From: Cytobacillus solani
GTDB taxonomy: Bacteria > Bacillota > Bacilli > Bacillales > Cytobacillaceae
Length of the DNA stretch: 64,000 nt
Assembly (NCBI RefSeq): GCF_001420595.1
Contig: NZ_LJIX01000006.1
Location: forward strand, 809,361-873,360
Reading direction: 5' to 3'
The notes under the pieces were generated by a model. The model was not told where the DNA came from, ran no database searches, and was given only the letters and a program-made list of their open reading frames with translations. A program made the translations under genes and the position numbers. Each line of letters starts with the position of its first letter. Within the stretch, counting starts at the first letter, position 1. Of the stretch, positions 43,897-51,976 are shown one piece after another.

Positions 43897-44728
43897 TTAT
43901 ATGACATACCCGAAAACCTAATTTCACATTTTCCTATACTGTGACTTTTCTTTGTTATCATGAACTGTGACAAGGTGTTTTTTTTGGAAGGAATTTGTAA
44001 CTTTTTAATAGAAAAATTATGAAGATGATCAGATAATAAATTTTTACACATAAGGAGATAAAACTATGGAAAAAAACAAATTACTAAGAATGGACAATGT
44101 CGGCATCGTTGTAGAATCCCTTGATGACGCAATCTCTTTCTTCGAGGAGATTGGCTTGAACCTCGAAGGGCGAGCTACTGTCGAAGGTGAATGGGCTGGT
44201 CGCGTAACCGGATTGGGTTCTCAGTGCGTAGAGATTGCTATGATGGTTACCCCAGATGGCCACAGCCGACTTGAACTTTCGCGATTTCTCACCCCACCTA
44301 CTATATCAGATCACCGGACTGCTCCTGTAAATGCCCTCGGTTATCTACGCGTCATGTTCACCGTTGAAGACATTGACGAAATGGTATCCAGACTCACTAA
44401 GTATGGTGCTCAGCTCGTTGGCGAAGTGGTTCAGTACGAGGACTCGTATCGGCTCTGCTACATTCGTGGAACCGAAGGACTTCTAATCGGTTTGGCGGAA
44501 CAACTCGGTAACAAATAAGTAAAGTGACGTTTTATAAAAAGCCTTTACTGAAATATACATTACTGAAGTAAAAATTGAAACAGAAAAGCAGTGTGAAAGT
44601 AACTCGAAGAAGTCGGGTACGTCATATAACACAGCATTCACGCTGCGGGACTCTCCGAGCCCCTTGGTCGCCAGGAGAAGAAGCAGGGAAGCAGATTCAG
44701 GCTCGCAGGGGTCTTGAATGCGAAAACG
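43897..44728 (+). mobile_element. Integron-cassette-like unit carrying a VOC gene
   Basis: Starts after the G of GTTATATG at 43896 and ends at the G of a second GTTATATG at 44728. It holds one gene in the usual cassette orientation and an attC-like site at its 3' end. The first 16 bases after the left G are complementary, but for one mismatch, to the 16 bases before and including the R'' box, as expected if the unit once was a circular cassette whose attC stem spanned the junction. No intI is seen in the window. An alternative is a transposon-like unit bounded by the 17-bp inverted repeat 43896-43912/44614-44630. Confidence 0.6.
44066..44518 (+). CDS. VOC-family (glyoxalase/bleomycin-resistance-type) protein
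   Basis: 150 residues, ATG after AAGGAG. Two beta-alpha-beta-beta-beta modules: LLRMDNVGIVVESLDDAISF opening the first and LGYLRVMFTVEDIDEMVSRL opening the second, with TEGLLIGLAEQ at the end. Base composition near 50 percent GC differs from neighbours. VOC proteins detoxify or sequester small molecules (fosfomycin, bleomycin, methylglyoxal); the substrate here is unknown. It is the sole cargo of the cassette-like unit. Confidence 0.88.
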   Translation: MEKNKLLRMDNVGIVVESLDDAISFFEEIGLNLEGRATVEGEWAGRVTGLGSQCVEIAMMVTPDGHSRLELSRFLTPPTISDHRTAPVNALGYLRVMFTVEDIDEMVSRLTKYGAQLVGEVVQYEDSYRLCYIRGTEGLLIGLAEQLGNK

Positions 44729-44735
44729 TTATATG
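44614..44735 (+). repeat. attC-like recombination site
   Basis: R'' ATATAAC (44624-44630), L'' GCATTCA (44634-44640), a GC-rich central part with GAGCC/GGCTC pairing, L' TGAATGC (44715-44721), then a 6-nt spacer and R' GTTATAT (44728-44734). R''/R' and L''/L' are perfectly complementary. Box order and spacing follow integron attC sites, although the fifth base of R' (T) departs from GTTRRRY. Confidence 0.6.
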
Positions 44736-44772
44736 CCAATCCGTCTCGATTTGAAGAAAATTTTTATACAAT

Positions 44773-44802
44773 AACAAGAATTACGCTCTTCTTTATGTAA
44801 TG
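44773..44802 (+). repeat. Dispersed element copy 8 (right half of module A)
   Basis: AACAAGAATTACGCTCTTC then TTTATGTAA; directly downstream of the cassette-like unit. Confidence 0.5.
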
Positions 44803-44880
44803 GAATAAACTAAAAGGACAGTTTGATATGGTTTCTTTATCACACAACCATACAGTTGCTAATATTCAAGGAGGTAAAAC

Positions 44881-45777
44881 ATGGATTACATTTCACCGAA
44901 AGAAGCGGTGTTAAAAGTGAAAAGATGGCCTAAAGATTCCATAGCGGCGGGTCGTCGTCATACCGTTGGTCTTAAATCTGACGGTACGGTGACAGCGATG
45001 GGTGATAATAAACATGGCCAATGTGATGTAAGCGGCTGGCGCGATATTGTGGCGGTCGCAGCTGGTAATGTTCATTTGGCGACGAACACGGGTAATGCTC
45101 ATACCATCGGTCTTAAGTCAGACAGTACTGTGGTGGCTGTGGGTTGGAATAAACATAACCAATGCGATGTAAACGACTGGCGCGATATTGTAGCGGTTGC
45201 GGCTGGTTGGCGTCGTACCATTGGGCTTAAATCGGATGGCACGGTGGTAGCAGTGGGCCGAAATAATGAAGGTGAATGCAATGTAAGCGGCTGGCATGAT
45301 ATTGTGGTGGTCGCGGCGGGTGACTGGCATACCATCGGTCTTAAATTGGACGGCACAGTGATGGCTGTGGGTAATAATCGGTATCGCCAATGCAATGTAA
45401 GCGGCTGGCATGATATTGTAGCGGTCGCTGCGGGTTATCTTCATACAATCGGTCTTAAATCGGACGGTACGGTGACGGCTGCGGGTGATAATAAATATGG
45501 CCAACGTGATGTAAGCGGCTGGCAAGGTATTGTGGCGGTAGCGGTTGGTAGTAATCATACCGTTGGCCTAAAATCAGACGGTACTGTGGTGGCAGTGGGT
45601 TGGAATGAGTATGGCCAATGTTATGTAAGTGATTGGCGAGGTATTGTGGCGATAGCGGCGGGTTGTGCCCATTCCGTCGGTCTTAAATTGGACGGCAGGG
45701 TGGTTGCTGTGGGTGATAATGAATATGGCCAATGCGAAGTAAGCGGCTGGCGCGGTATCCAACTGCCCGGCAATTAG
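44881..45777 (+). CDS. RCC1-repeat (regulator of chromosome condensation type) beta-propeller protein
   Basis: 298 residues after AAGGAGGT. Seven tandem repeats of about 38 residues, each of the form AAG--HTIGLKSDGTVVAVG -N--GQC-VSGW--IVAV, which should close a seven-bladed propeller. Repeat 2 has an extra nine residues around GNVHLATNTGNAHTIG. Repeats are also very similar as DNA (114-bp period), pointing to recent expansion or homogenisation. No signal peptide, so intracellular. Binding partner unknown. Confidence 0.92.
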   Translation: MDYISPKEAVLKVKRWPKDSIAAGRRHTVGLKSDGTVTAMGDNKHGQCDVSGWRDIVAVAAGNVHLATNTGNAHTIGLKSDSTVVAVGWNKHNQCDVNDWRDIVAVAAGWRRTIGLKSDGTVVAVGRNNEGECNVSGWHDIVVVAAGDWHTIGLKLDGTVMAVGNNRYRQCNVSGWHDIVAVAAGYLHTIGLKSDGTVTAAGDNKYGQRDVSGWQGIVAVAVGSNHTVGLKSDGTVVAVGWNEYGQCYVSDWRGIVAIAAGCAHSVGLKLDGRVVAVGDNEYGQCEVSGWRGIQLPGN

Positions 45778-45842
45778 TTTTTAATAACAACAAGCCAGAA
45801 AATCACTGAACGAGTTAATGAACATTGATTCAGAAATAAGGC

Positions 45843-45886
45843 TATTTCATTAAAGGGTGCGATTTTGTAGTAAGAATTACGCAAAC
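45843..45886 (+). repeat. Dispersed element copy 9 (module A)
   Basis: TATTTCATTAAAGGGTGCGA then TTTTGTAGTAAGAATTACGC; follows the RCC1 gene. Confidence 0.6.
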
Positions 45887-45902
45887 ATAAGATTTGAAAG
45901 CT

Positions 45903-45940
45903 AAAACGGAGCTGTCCACTATTGGGACAGTTCCGTTTTG
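45903..45940. terminator. Bidirectional terminator
   Basis: AAAACGGAGCTGTCC pairs with GGGACAGTTCCGTTTT (one G-T) over a 6-nt loop, between convergent RCC1 and permease genes. Confidence 0.85.
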
Positions 45941-45991
45941 GGATTTCAATACTAACTTGTATGGCGTATATCGCTTCGGTTCCCAACAAAT

Positions 45992-47635
45992 CTATCCCAT
46001 AAGCTTTTCCCATGTAATATGGAAAGCCTGTTTCCAAAGAGCAGCCAAACAAATGATGGCAATCACCATATATAGATAGATTCCATAAGAAAACAACGTG
46101 CTGACATAATGCAGACCAGCAAACAATGCAACAAATAGCATTAAACCGAATATAATGGCCGCGTTGCTATTTTGATTGTACTGATCAATAGACTCCGAGA
46201 AGGGAATAGACTTTTTCAGAACCATAAAACAAATGACAGCATAAATAATGGCATTTATAAATACAATCACAAGATCGGGCATTACCCTTACGCCAAATAA
46301 TGCGATAAATACTACACTTAGAAGCAAATAAACGGGTAAATAGAGCTTAAAGATGAACGCCTTGATCGTACCACTAAAGATTGGCTTTAGCTGTTGGATC
46401 GGAGCAACCCGGTAGATCCACGCACCCTTATATTTTCCTGAAAACTTTAGGAGGATCATGATGGTCGGGATGATGATTAAGCTAGAATAAATAGTTAAAT
46501 AGGATTTGCTAGTAGATAGTTCATTAAAATTGTTGTTAAATCCGTTCATGATAAAAATAAAAGGAATCACGATGGAAAACCCCAAAGATGGATAGACCTT
46601 CAATTTAAAATCTCGTTCATTTTTCATCATGGAACTGGCAAATCGAAAATAGGCTCTTTCTTCCTTCGTGTGGCATATCACTTTAAGGAACAACTGACGG
46701 AGCTTCCCTTGTTTATTTTCTTTTGCCTTTCCATGATACGTGAGCTTTTGAAGATTTTGTTCAAAAGCATCATTAAATTTCATATAAATCCAAATGGATA
46801 GAAGAGGAATCAGAATTCCTAAAGCAGTAAAGAGAAGGTAAAACGGCTGATAGGAACCATTCATGATCATTTCCATATTTGCCCCAAACCACATCGGAAA
46901 GATAAATATTTGCCACCATTGCGGTTCAAGCGAGACGGATAAGTCTATGAACTGAAAAGAACGAATAAGCAATTGGTACCCAACCATAATCATAAGTGAC
47001 AGCCCAATTTGAACATAATTGATAATATCTTTTAATTTTTCTCCATCAAAGAATCGCAGAATAAATAAATAGATAAGGGCAGTTAATCCAATGATCAACA
47101 GGTCAATTAGGATGATATTTAAGGTTGAAACTATGAAAAACAACAGCCCATTTTTGACAAGCCCAACAATCAAAGGGATACTGACAAGCGCTATCGTAAG
47201 GAAAGAAAGATAAATAGCAACATGCACCAGTTTTGCAGTGCTAATTGTTTTTCGATTAACTGGCTTGGGAAACAGGATGTTCCGATCACGAATGTCTAGC
47301 AAAACAGAAGAAAAATCCGAAATCATTGATGTCATGACAAAAAAGGTGAATATCCCATAGAAGAGACTCATTTGAAAAAGATAATTTTCACCCAAAAGGA
47401 CAAATGGAATCGTAAACAGGCCAAATATCACGTAAATCCATAAAGATTTTAAATATTGATTGTTGCTTTCCTGGTCCTTTTTTTTCGCATTTTGTGAGAA
47501 AATGGTGGGCACCCGCCGGCCATCCATCGTTAACTTAACTTGTAAAATCTTTCTCATTATCTTGTAATCTACGCCAAAGCTGCTGAAAACTCTCTCAAAA
47601 CGATCCAATAGTTTCAGCGTGCGAAAGTCTTGCAT
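45992..47635 (-). CDS. Large ABC transporter permease
   Basis: 547 residues with about twelve TM segments in two clusters separated by a cytoplasmic stretch around residues 285-335 (NLQKLTYHGKAKENKQGKL). DFSSVLLDIRDRNILFPKPV near residue 110-130 resembles large Bacillus ABC-2-like permeases. Starts 2 nt after the stop of the ATPase gene, so the two form an exporter operon. Substrate unknown. Confidence 0.82.
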   Translation of the reverse strand: MQDFRTLKLLDRFERVFSSFGVDYKIMRKILQVKLTMDGRRVPTIFSQNAKKKDQESNNQYLKSLWIYVIFGLFTIPFVLLGENYLFQMSLFYGIFTFFVMTSMISDFSSVLLDIRDRNILFPKPVNRKTISTAKLVHVAIYLSFLTIALVSIPLIVGLVKNGLLFFIVSTLNIILIDLLIIGLTALIYLFILRFFDGEKLKDIINYVQIGLSLMIMVGYQLLIRSFQFIDLSVSLEPQWWQIFIFPMWFGANMEMIMNGSYQPFYLLFTALGILIPLLSIWIYMKFNDAFEQNLQKLTYHGKAKENKQGKLRQLFLKVICHTKEERAYFRFASSMMKNERDFKLKVYPSLGFSIVIPFIFIMNGFNNNFNELSTSKSYLTIYSSLIIIPTIMILLKFSGKYKGAWIYRVAPIQQLKPIFSGTIKAFIFKLYLPVYLLLSVVFIALFGVRVMPDLVIVFINAIIYAVICFMVLKKSIPFSESIDQYNQNSNAAIIFGLMLFVALFAGLHYVSTLFSYGIYLYMVIAIICLAALWKQAFHITWEKLMG

Positions 47636-47637
47636 GC

Positions 47638-48426
47638 TTACATCTCCTTTACGACCGATACAAATCTTGCACCAAGTTCTTTATGTTCATTAAACCCTGT
47701 AAGCTGGTTGAAAATTTGTTCAAGTGACCCCTTCGTATTTTGCTGTTTTAATTCTTCAAATGTCCCGTCTGCAGCAATCTTACCGTCATGCAGGAGAATG
47801 ATGCGGCTGCTTATTTTTTCGACTACATCCATAATATGAGAGGAGTAGAAAATCGTTTTTCCTTGTTCGGAAAGCTGTGTCATGATTTCTTTGAAAATCA
47901 TCACGCTATTTGCATCCAGCCCGTTGATCGGTTCATCAAAAAATAAAAGCTCAGGATTATGTAATAAGCTCGAGATAATTAAAAGCTTTTGACGCATCCC
48001 TTTTGAGTAAGAGGCAATTCGAGAATAATAGACTTCGCCTATCCCGAATAATTCCATTAGGCTTTTTGCTTTATAATCAGCGAGCTCAAGATCAAGACCA
48101 TATAATTCGCCAATAAAGGTTAAATACTCTTGGCCGGTTAAATTGTCGTAAACTTCGGCGATTTCCGGTACATAACCAATTTTCCTTTTATAGTCGATAT
48201 TCCCATCAGAAATATCATGACCGAAGAGTTTGATCTCACCGAAATAATTGTCCTCAATGCCAAGTATGATTTTAACAGTGGTACTTTTTCCGGCTCCATT
48301 CGGACCAATATACCCAATGATTTCTCCTTTTTTTACTTGAAGAGAAACGCCATTTAAGACTGACTTTGAACCATAATTCTTCTTCAAATCAGTAATTTCT
48401 AATATAACTTCTTCCATCATCTTCAT
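47638..48426 (-). CDS. ABC transporter ATP-binding protein
   Basis: 262 residues from ATG 48426, after AGGGG; a TTG two codons earlier is possible. Walker A GYIGPNGAGKST, signature-like YSKGMRQK (Lys-Gly instead of Gly-Gly), Walker B LLFFDEPINGLD and switch SSHIMD. Energises the large permease encoded next. C-terminal 60 residues (GSLEQIFNQLTG) are family typical for the YbhF/CcmA group of ABC-2 exporters. Confidence 0.92.
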   Translation of the reverse strand: MKMMEEVILEITDLKKNYGSKSVLNGVSLQVKKGEIIGYIGPNGAGKSTTVKIILGIEDNYFGEIKLFGHDISDGNIDYKRKIGYVPEIAEVYDNLTGQEYLTFIGELYGLDLELADYKAKSLMELFGIGEVYYSRIASYSKGMRQKLLIISSLLHNPELLFFDEPINGLDANSVMIFKEIMTQLSEQGKTIFYSSHIMDVVEKISSRIILLHDGKIAADGTFEELKQQNTKGSLEQIFNQLTGFNEHKELGARFVSVVKEM

Positions 48427-48850
48427 TCTCAACCCCTATTACTGGATTATATATCCATTTAATCTATTCCTAGTGTAACATTAACTCCTTTGCTTACCAA
48501 AGATAGAACAGAAAAAATCCTATAAATCACTTTCTGTTGTTCATCTATCTGCATTCCCAGATTAAAGGGGTTAGAATGCTAGAGTGGTTACAATTGCTAA
48601 TTCAGTTGATTGTGTAAAAAATGGAAACTATTAGGATGACGCTAGTATGGAAAGTTTTTTAAGTCTCTTTTTTTATATAAAAGGGCGCGATTGTTTAACA
48701 GGGACACTCTCTTTTACCTAACGGACGCAGGTTAATTGAAGAATGGATATGGTTAAATGGTCTTACGGAGAAAAATATGAATTCGAATAAAATGCATCCC
48801 TAAATTTACCATAAATGGTGGTATACTTTAAAAAAGGAGGGAAATTAAGA
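48427..48850. other. Divergent intergenic region
   Basis: Between the ABC operon and a small membrane protein gene. Contains one dispersed element copy. No open frame with a ribosome site apart from the flanking genes. Confidence 0.5.
48676..48716 (+). repeat. Dispersed element copy 10 (module A)
   Basis: ATAAAAGGGCGCGATTGTTT then AACAGGGACACTCTCTTTTA, where the left arm and the CTCTTTTA right arm still pair. Confidence 0.5.
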
Positions 48851-49186
48851 ATGGAATTCAAAATTGGAGATGGTGCCATTGTTCTACCCCCTTTACATAT
48901 TACAATTATCGCAATAATAATTATTATCTTTTTAGTCAGGTGGAGCAAACAATTAGAAACACGACGTTTTACGGTTTACTTTTACTTTCTGGTTAGCACT
49001 TACATTGCACCAATTTTTTCTCACAGTACAAAAGAAGGTGTCTTTCAACTGTGGGTTCCCTTGGGATTTATACTAGTTTTAATTTACTTGTTTAGTAGCA
49101 AAAGAATCCATCCATCTAAAATAAAAGCGAGTATTTTAGGACTTTGCTTAGCATTATACCGGTTAATTCTTCAATATATCGGGTAG
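48851..49186 (+). CDS. Small membrane protein, unknown family
   Basis: 111 residues from ATG 48851; AGGAGGG lies 10 nt upstream. Three or four hydrophobic segments (PLHITIIAIIIIIFLVRW; FTVYFYFLVSTYIAPIF; WVPLGFILVLIYLF; ILGLCLALYRLIL). No conserved motif recognised. Single gene followed by a dispersed element. Confidence 0.65.
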   Translation: MEFKIGDGAIVLPPLHITIIAIIIIIFLVRWSKQLETRRFTVYFYFLVSTYIAPIFSHSTKEGVFQLWVPLGFILVLIYLFSSKRIHPSKIKASILGLCLALYRLILQYIG

Positions 49187-49192
49187 TATTTG

Positions 49193-49248
49193 ATATTCCA
49201 CTAAAGGGCACCATTCTGCAGCAAGAATTACGCTCTTTCTTTATGTAA
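49193..49248 (+). repeat. Dispersed element copy 11 (module A, best preserved)
   Basis: TATTCCACTAAAGGGCACCA, TTCTGCAGCAAGAATTACGC, TCTTTCTTTATGTAA. Used as the reference for module A. It lies 7 nt after a stop codon. Confidence 0.7.
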
Positions 49249-49278
49249 AGGTCATACTATTGTATAAATAGTAAAAGT

Positions 49279-49306
49279 TTAGACCTTGGTCTATATGTGA
49301 TAAAAT
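49279..49306 (+). promoter_or_regulatory. tet(L)-type promoter with palindromic operator
   Basis: TTAGAC (49279) and TAAAAT (49301) with 16 bp between. The perfect palindrome TAGACCTTGGTCTA (49280-49293) overlaps the -35 box and looks like a TetR-family binding site; no TetR gene is adjacent. Confidence 0.5.
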
Positions 49307-49335
49307 ATATCAATAAAATTTAGGAGGCGTTATTT

Positions 49336-49398
49336 ATGAAGTGCAATAAATATGACAGGGTAAATTTAAAAGAGGGAAGCGTATCAAAGGCCCTATAA
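49336..49398 (+). CDS. Tet(L)-type leader peptide, 20 residues
   Basis: ATG after TAGGAGGC encodes MKCNKYDRVNLKEGSVSKAL, nearly the leader peptide known upstream of tet(L)/tet(K) (from memory, MKCN...RV.LKEGSVS.). After its stop, CCCTC (49409-49413) can pair with GAGGG (49421-49425), hiding the SD of the pump gene. This is the known attenuation arrangement: tetracycline-affected ribosomes on the leader change the hairpin and allow re-initiation. Confidence 0.85.
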   Translation: MKCNKYDRVNLKEGSVSKAL

Positions 49399-49431
49399 AC
49401 TGCGTCAACCCTCATTATTGGAGGGGAATAT

Positions 49432-50808
49432 GTGAATATTTCTTATTCACAACCAACTTTGCAACACAACCAAGTTTTAATTTGGCTGTGTGTTCTGTCT
49501 TTTTTCAGTGTACTAAATGAAATGGTTTTGAATGTATCATTACCTGATATTGCCAATGATTTCAATAAACTACCCGCGAGTACAAACTGGGTGAACACAG
49601 CTTTTATGATAACCTTTTCCGTTGGAACTGCAGTTTATGGAAAGTTATCTGATCAGTTGGGCATCAAAAAGCTATTCCTATTTGGGATTATAGTAAATTG
49701 CTTCGGATCGGTAATTGGGTTTGTTGGACACTCTTTCTTTCCTATACTTATTTTAGCCCGGTTTATTCAAGGGACTGGTGCAGCTGCATTTCCAGCACTC
49801 GTGATGGTTACAGTTGCACGCTATATTCCAAAAGAAAACAGGGGTAAAGCATTTGGCCTTATTGGGTCTATAGTAGCTATGGGGGAAGGTGTTGGACCAG
49901 CTATTGGTGGAATGATTGCCCATTATGTCCATTGGTCGTACTTGTTGCTTATTCCAACAGTGACAATTATTACTGTTCCATTCCTTATAAAACTCTTGAA
50001 AAAGGAAGAAAGAATAAGAAATCAATTTGATATTGCAGGAATTATATTGATGTCTGTAGGTATTGTATTTTTTATGCTGTTTACTACATCATATAGAATT
50101 TCTTTTCTGATCATTAGTTTTTTGTCTTTCCTGATATTTGTAAAACATATTAGGAAAGCACCAAATCCATTTGTTGATCCTGAACTAGGAAAAAATGTTT
50201 CTTTTGTGATTGGAGTCCTTTGTGGAGGAATTATATTTGGTGCAGTAGCAGGATTTGTCTCTATGGTTCCTTATATGATGAAAGATGTTCACCAATTAAA
50301 TACTGCAGCAATTGGAAGTGGGATTATCTTTCCCGGAACAATGAGTGTCATCATTTTCGGTTACATTGGAGGATTACTTGTTGATAGGAAAGGTTCTTTG
50401 TATGTTCTAAACATTGGGATGGCAATTTTATCTATCAGCTTTATAATCGCTGCCTTTTTTATAGAAGCCACACCATGGCTTATGACAATTATATTAGTTT
50501 TTGTTTTTGGTGGGCTTTCGTTCACAAAAACAGTAATTTCTACAATTGTGTCAAGTAGTTTGAAACAAAAGGAAGTTGGTGCTGGAATGAGTTTGCTTAA
50601 TTTTTCCAGCTTTTTATTAGAAGGAACGGGTATTGCGATTGTAGGCGGATTATTATCTGTACGCTTACTAGATCGAAGGTTGCTACCTATTGACGTTGAT
50701 CAATCGACTTATTTGTACAGTAATATACTATTACTCATTGTAGGAATCATTGTCATTAGTTGGCTAGTTATCTTGAATGTATATAGACATTCGCGGAGAA
50801 TTTTCTAA
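49432..50808 (+). CDS. tet(L): Tetracycline efflux MFS transporter, Tet(L) type
   Basis: 458 residues, GTG start as in tet(L), SD GGAGGGG. Fourteen predicted TM segments (DHA2 class). Long stretches agree with Tet(L): [32 protein letters not shown] (motif A), [15 protein letters not shown] (motif C), and [13 protein letters not shown]. Clear differences from classical Tet(L) place it as a divergent member, perhaps nearer Tet(45). Exchanges a metal-tetracycline complex (and in Tet(L) also Na/K) for protons across the membrane. Preceded by an intact leader peptide. Confidence 0.93.
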   Translation: MNISYSQPTLQHNQVLIWLCVLSFFSVLNEMVLNVSLPDIANDFNKLPASTNWVNTAFMITFSVGTAVYGKLSDQLGIKKLFLFGIIVNCFGSVIGFVGHSFFPILILARFIQGTGAAAFPALVMVTVARYIPKENRGKAFGLIGSIVAMGEGVGPAIGGMIAHYVHWSYLLLIPTVTIITVPFLIKLLKKEERIRNQFDIAGIILMSVGIVFFMLFTTSYRISFLIISFLSFLIFVKHIRKAPNPFVDPELGKNVSFVIGVLCGGIIFGAVAGFVSMVPYMMKDVHQLNTAAIGSGIIFPGTMSVIIFGYIGGLLVDRKGSLYVLNIGMAILSISFIIAAFFIEATPWLMTIILVFVFGGLSFTKTVISTIVSSSLKQKEVGAGMSLLNFSSFLLEGTGIAIVGGLLSVRLLDRRLLPIDVDQSTYLYSNILLLIVGIIVISWLVILNVYRHSRRIF

Positions 50809-50879
50809 AAGGGTCAAAGGATCAATTTTGAGACAGCGGTTCAAAATTAATTCTAAAGGACTTCAATTTTCTTTGTTCT

Positions 50880-50919
50880 ACAATCGGCGCATTTCTGGAA
50901 TAAGAAATGCGCCGATTCC
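50880..50919 (+). repeat. Dispersed element copy 12 (perfect hairpin)
   Basis: AATCGGCGCATTTCT pairs perfectly (15 bp) with AGAAATGCGCCGATT over loop GGAATA. It shows the undecayed folding state of the family. It follows the pump gene but has no T run. Confidence 0.65.
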
Positions 50920-51005
50920 TTGTGTAAAGGATAATTTACTGGAACAAAACTTGTTGAGCTAAAGTTGCAGTTTACTTAAATTTTAATACCTATCTGAGTC
51001 TGCAC

Positions 51006-51038
51006 AATTAGCAAGAATTACGCTCTTTCTTTATGTAT
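51006..51038 (+). repeat. Dispersed element copy 13 (right half of module A)
   Basis: AATTAGCAAGAATTACGCTC then TTTCTTTATGTA; identical to copy 11 over AGCAAGAATTACGCTC. Confidence 0.6.
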
Positions 51039-51170
51039 ATAAGGCAAAGGACTATAAGTCTGATCAGAAAAATGCTTATTTTCAGAAGCCAATGTATATG
51101 ATATCAATTTAGAGCAGTGTTTTTATTTGAAAGAAGGAATCAACAAAGAAAAATATAGATAGGGCATTCA

Positions 51171-51190
51171 GCTAAAGGGCTCTATCCAGG
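51171..51190 (+). repeat. Dispersed element copy 14 (left half)
   Basis: GGGCATTCAGCTAAAGGGCT immediately followed by a terminator hairpin instead of the usual right half. Confidence 0.45.
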
Positions 51191-51191
51191 T

Positions 51192-51225
51192 GCGATACTT
51201 CAATAATGAAGCATCGCTTTTTTTT
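51192..51225 (+). terminator. Strong terminator hairpin
   Basis: GCGATACTTCA pairs with TGAAGCATCGC (one mismatch) over ATAA, followed by T8. Confidence 0.8.
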
Positions 51226-51307
51226 ATTCCACTATAATAGCGGAATATGTAAAGAAAAGGATATTGAACTAATGTAAAACCACAAACGATACTTTATCTA
51301 ATTAAGA

Positions 51308-51335
51308 GATCGTTATTTTTGACGGTCCCTTTTTA
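51308..51335 (+). terminator. Terminator-like hairpin before the sigma operon
   Basis: GATCGT pairs with ACGGTC (one G-T), followed by CCTTTTTATT. Confidence 0.55.
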
Positions 51336-51454
51336 TTGAGTGAAAGTAAACAAAAAAGTTTTATTAAAACTAAAAGTGTAACTATTTGTATCTTAATACG
51401 TCATTAAAGCAACTAAAAATTTATTAGAAATTCAGTTCGAAAGAGGTGAATTAT

Positions 51455-51976
51455 TTGGAGGAAGAATTGATATTACAAAAGTTAAACGATTGGTACTGGA
51501 GTTATAGCGATGAAATTTATCGCTATATCCTTATGTTAACTGCTGATCATGAATTAGCTAAAGATTTAACGCATGATACATTTATTAAAGCGTATAAGAG
51601 CATGGAAAGTTTTAGAGGTGAAGCAAGTGTAAGAAATTGGTTGTTTCGTATTGCAAGGAACACAACAATTGACGATGCACGAAAAAGAAAGCCCTTGCGA
51701 TTTGTAGTTGATTCCTACGCCTCCCTTGCGACAAACGATTATCTTCCAGAGCAAGTTACACAATTAGGAGAAAGTGAGAAAGAACTTTACCATTCACTTT
51801 TAAAATTAAAAAGGTCCTATCGAGAGGTAATCATTCTAAGGAAAATAAAGGAGTTAACAATCCAAGAAACAGCAGAAATTTTAGACTGGTCTGAAGGGAA
51901 AGTAAAAATTACCTTGTATAGAGCTTTAAATGCCTTAAAGAAACAAATGCTAAAGGAGGGTTATGTACATGAATAA
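51455..51976 (+). CDS. ECF-type RNA polymerase sigma factor
   Basis: 173 residues if started at TTG 51455, 6 nt after GAGGTG; the in-frame GTG 51446 lies inside that SD. Region 2: YILMLTADHELAKDLTHDTF and SVRNWLFRIARNTTIDDARK; region 4: LKRSYREVIILRKIKELTIQ and EILDWSEGKVKITLYRALN. The SD of the anti-sigma gene lies within its 3' end and the two genes overlap by 8 nt. Confidence 0.92.
   Translation: MEEELILQKLNDWYWSYSDEIYRYILMLTADHELAKDLTHDTFIKAYKSMESFRGEASVRNWLFRIARNTTIDDARKRKPLRFVVDSYASLATNDYLPEQVTQLGESEKELYHSLLKLKRSYREVIILRKIKELTIQETAEILDWSEGKVKITLYRALNALKKQMLKEGYVHE

Larger units (their letters stand above)
50809..51454. other. Non-coding region between tet(L)-type gene and sigma factor
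   Basis: Three dispersed element copies (50.88, 51.01, 51.17 kb) and two terminators (51.19 and 51.31 kb). No gene found; this is the densest stretch of such elements in the window. Confidence 0.5.

Noticed and set aside
45099-45762. Minus-strand open frames with repeats inside the RCC1 gene
   Set aside because: Their periodicity is the shadow of the 114-bp RCC1 repeats; no ribosome sites and no independent protein features.
44881-45777. RCC1 repeat array as a CRISPR-like array
   Set aside because: The 114-bp repeats are coding, contiguous and without unique spacers. No CRISPR array or cas gene was seen anywhere.
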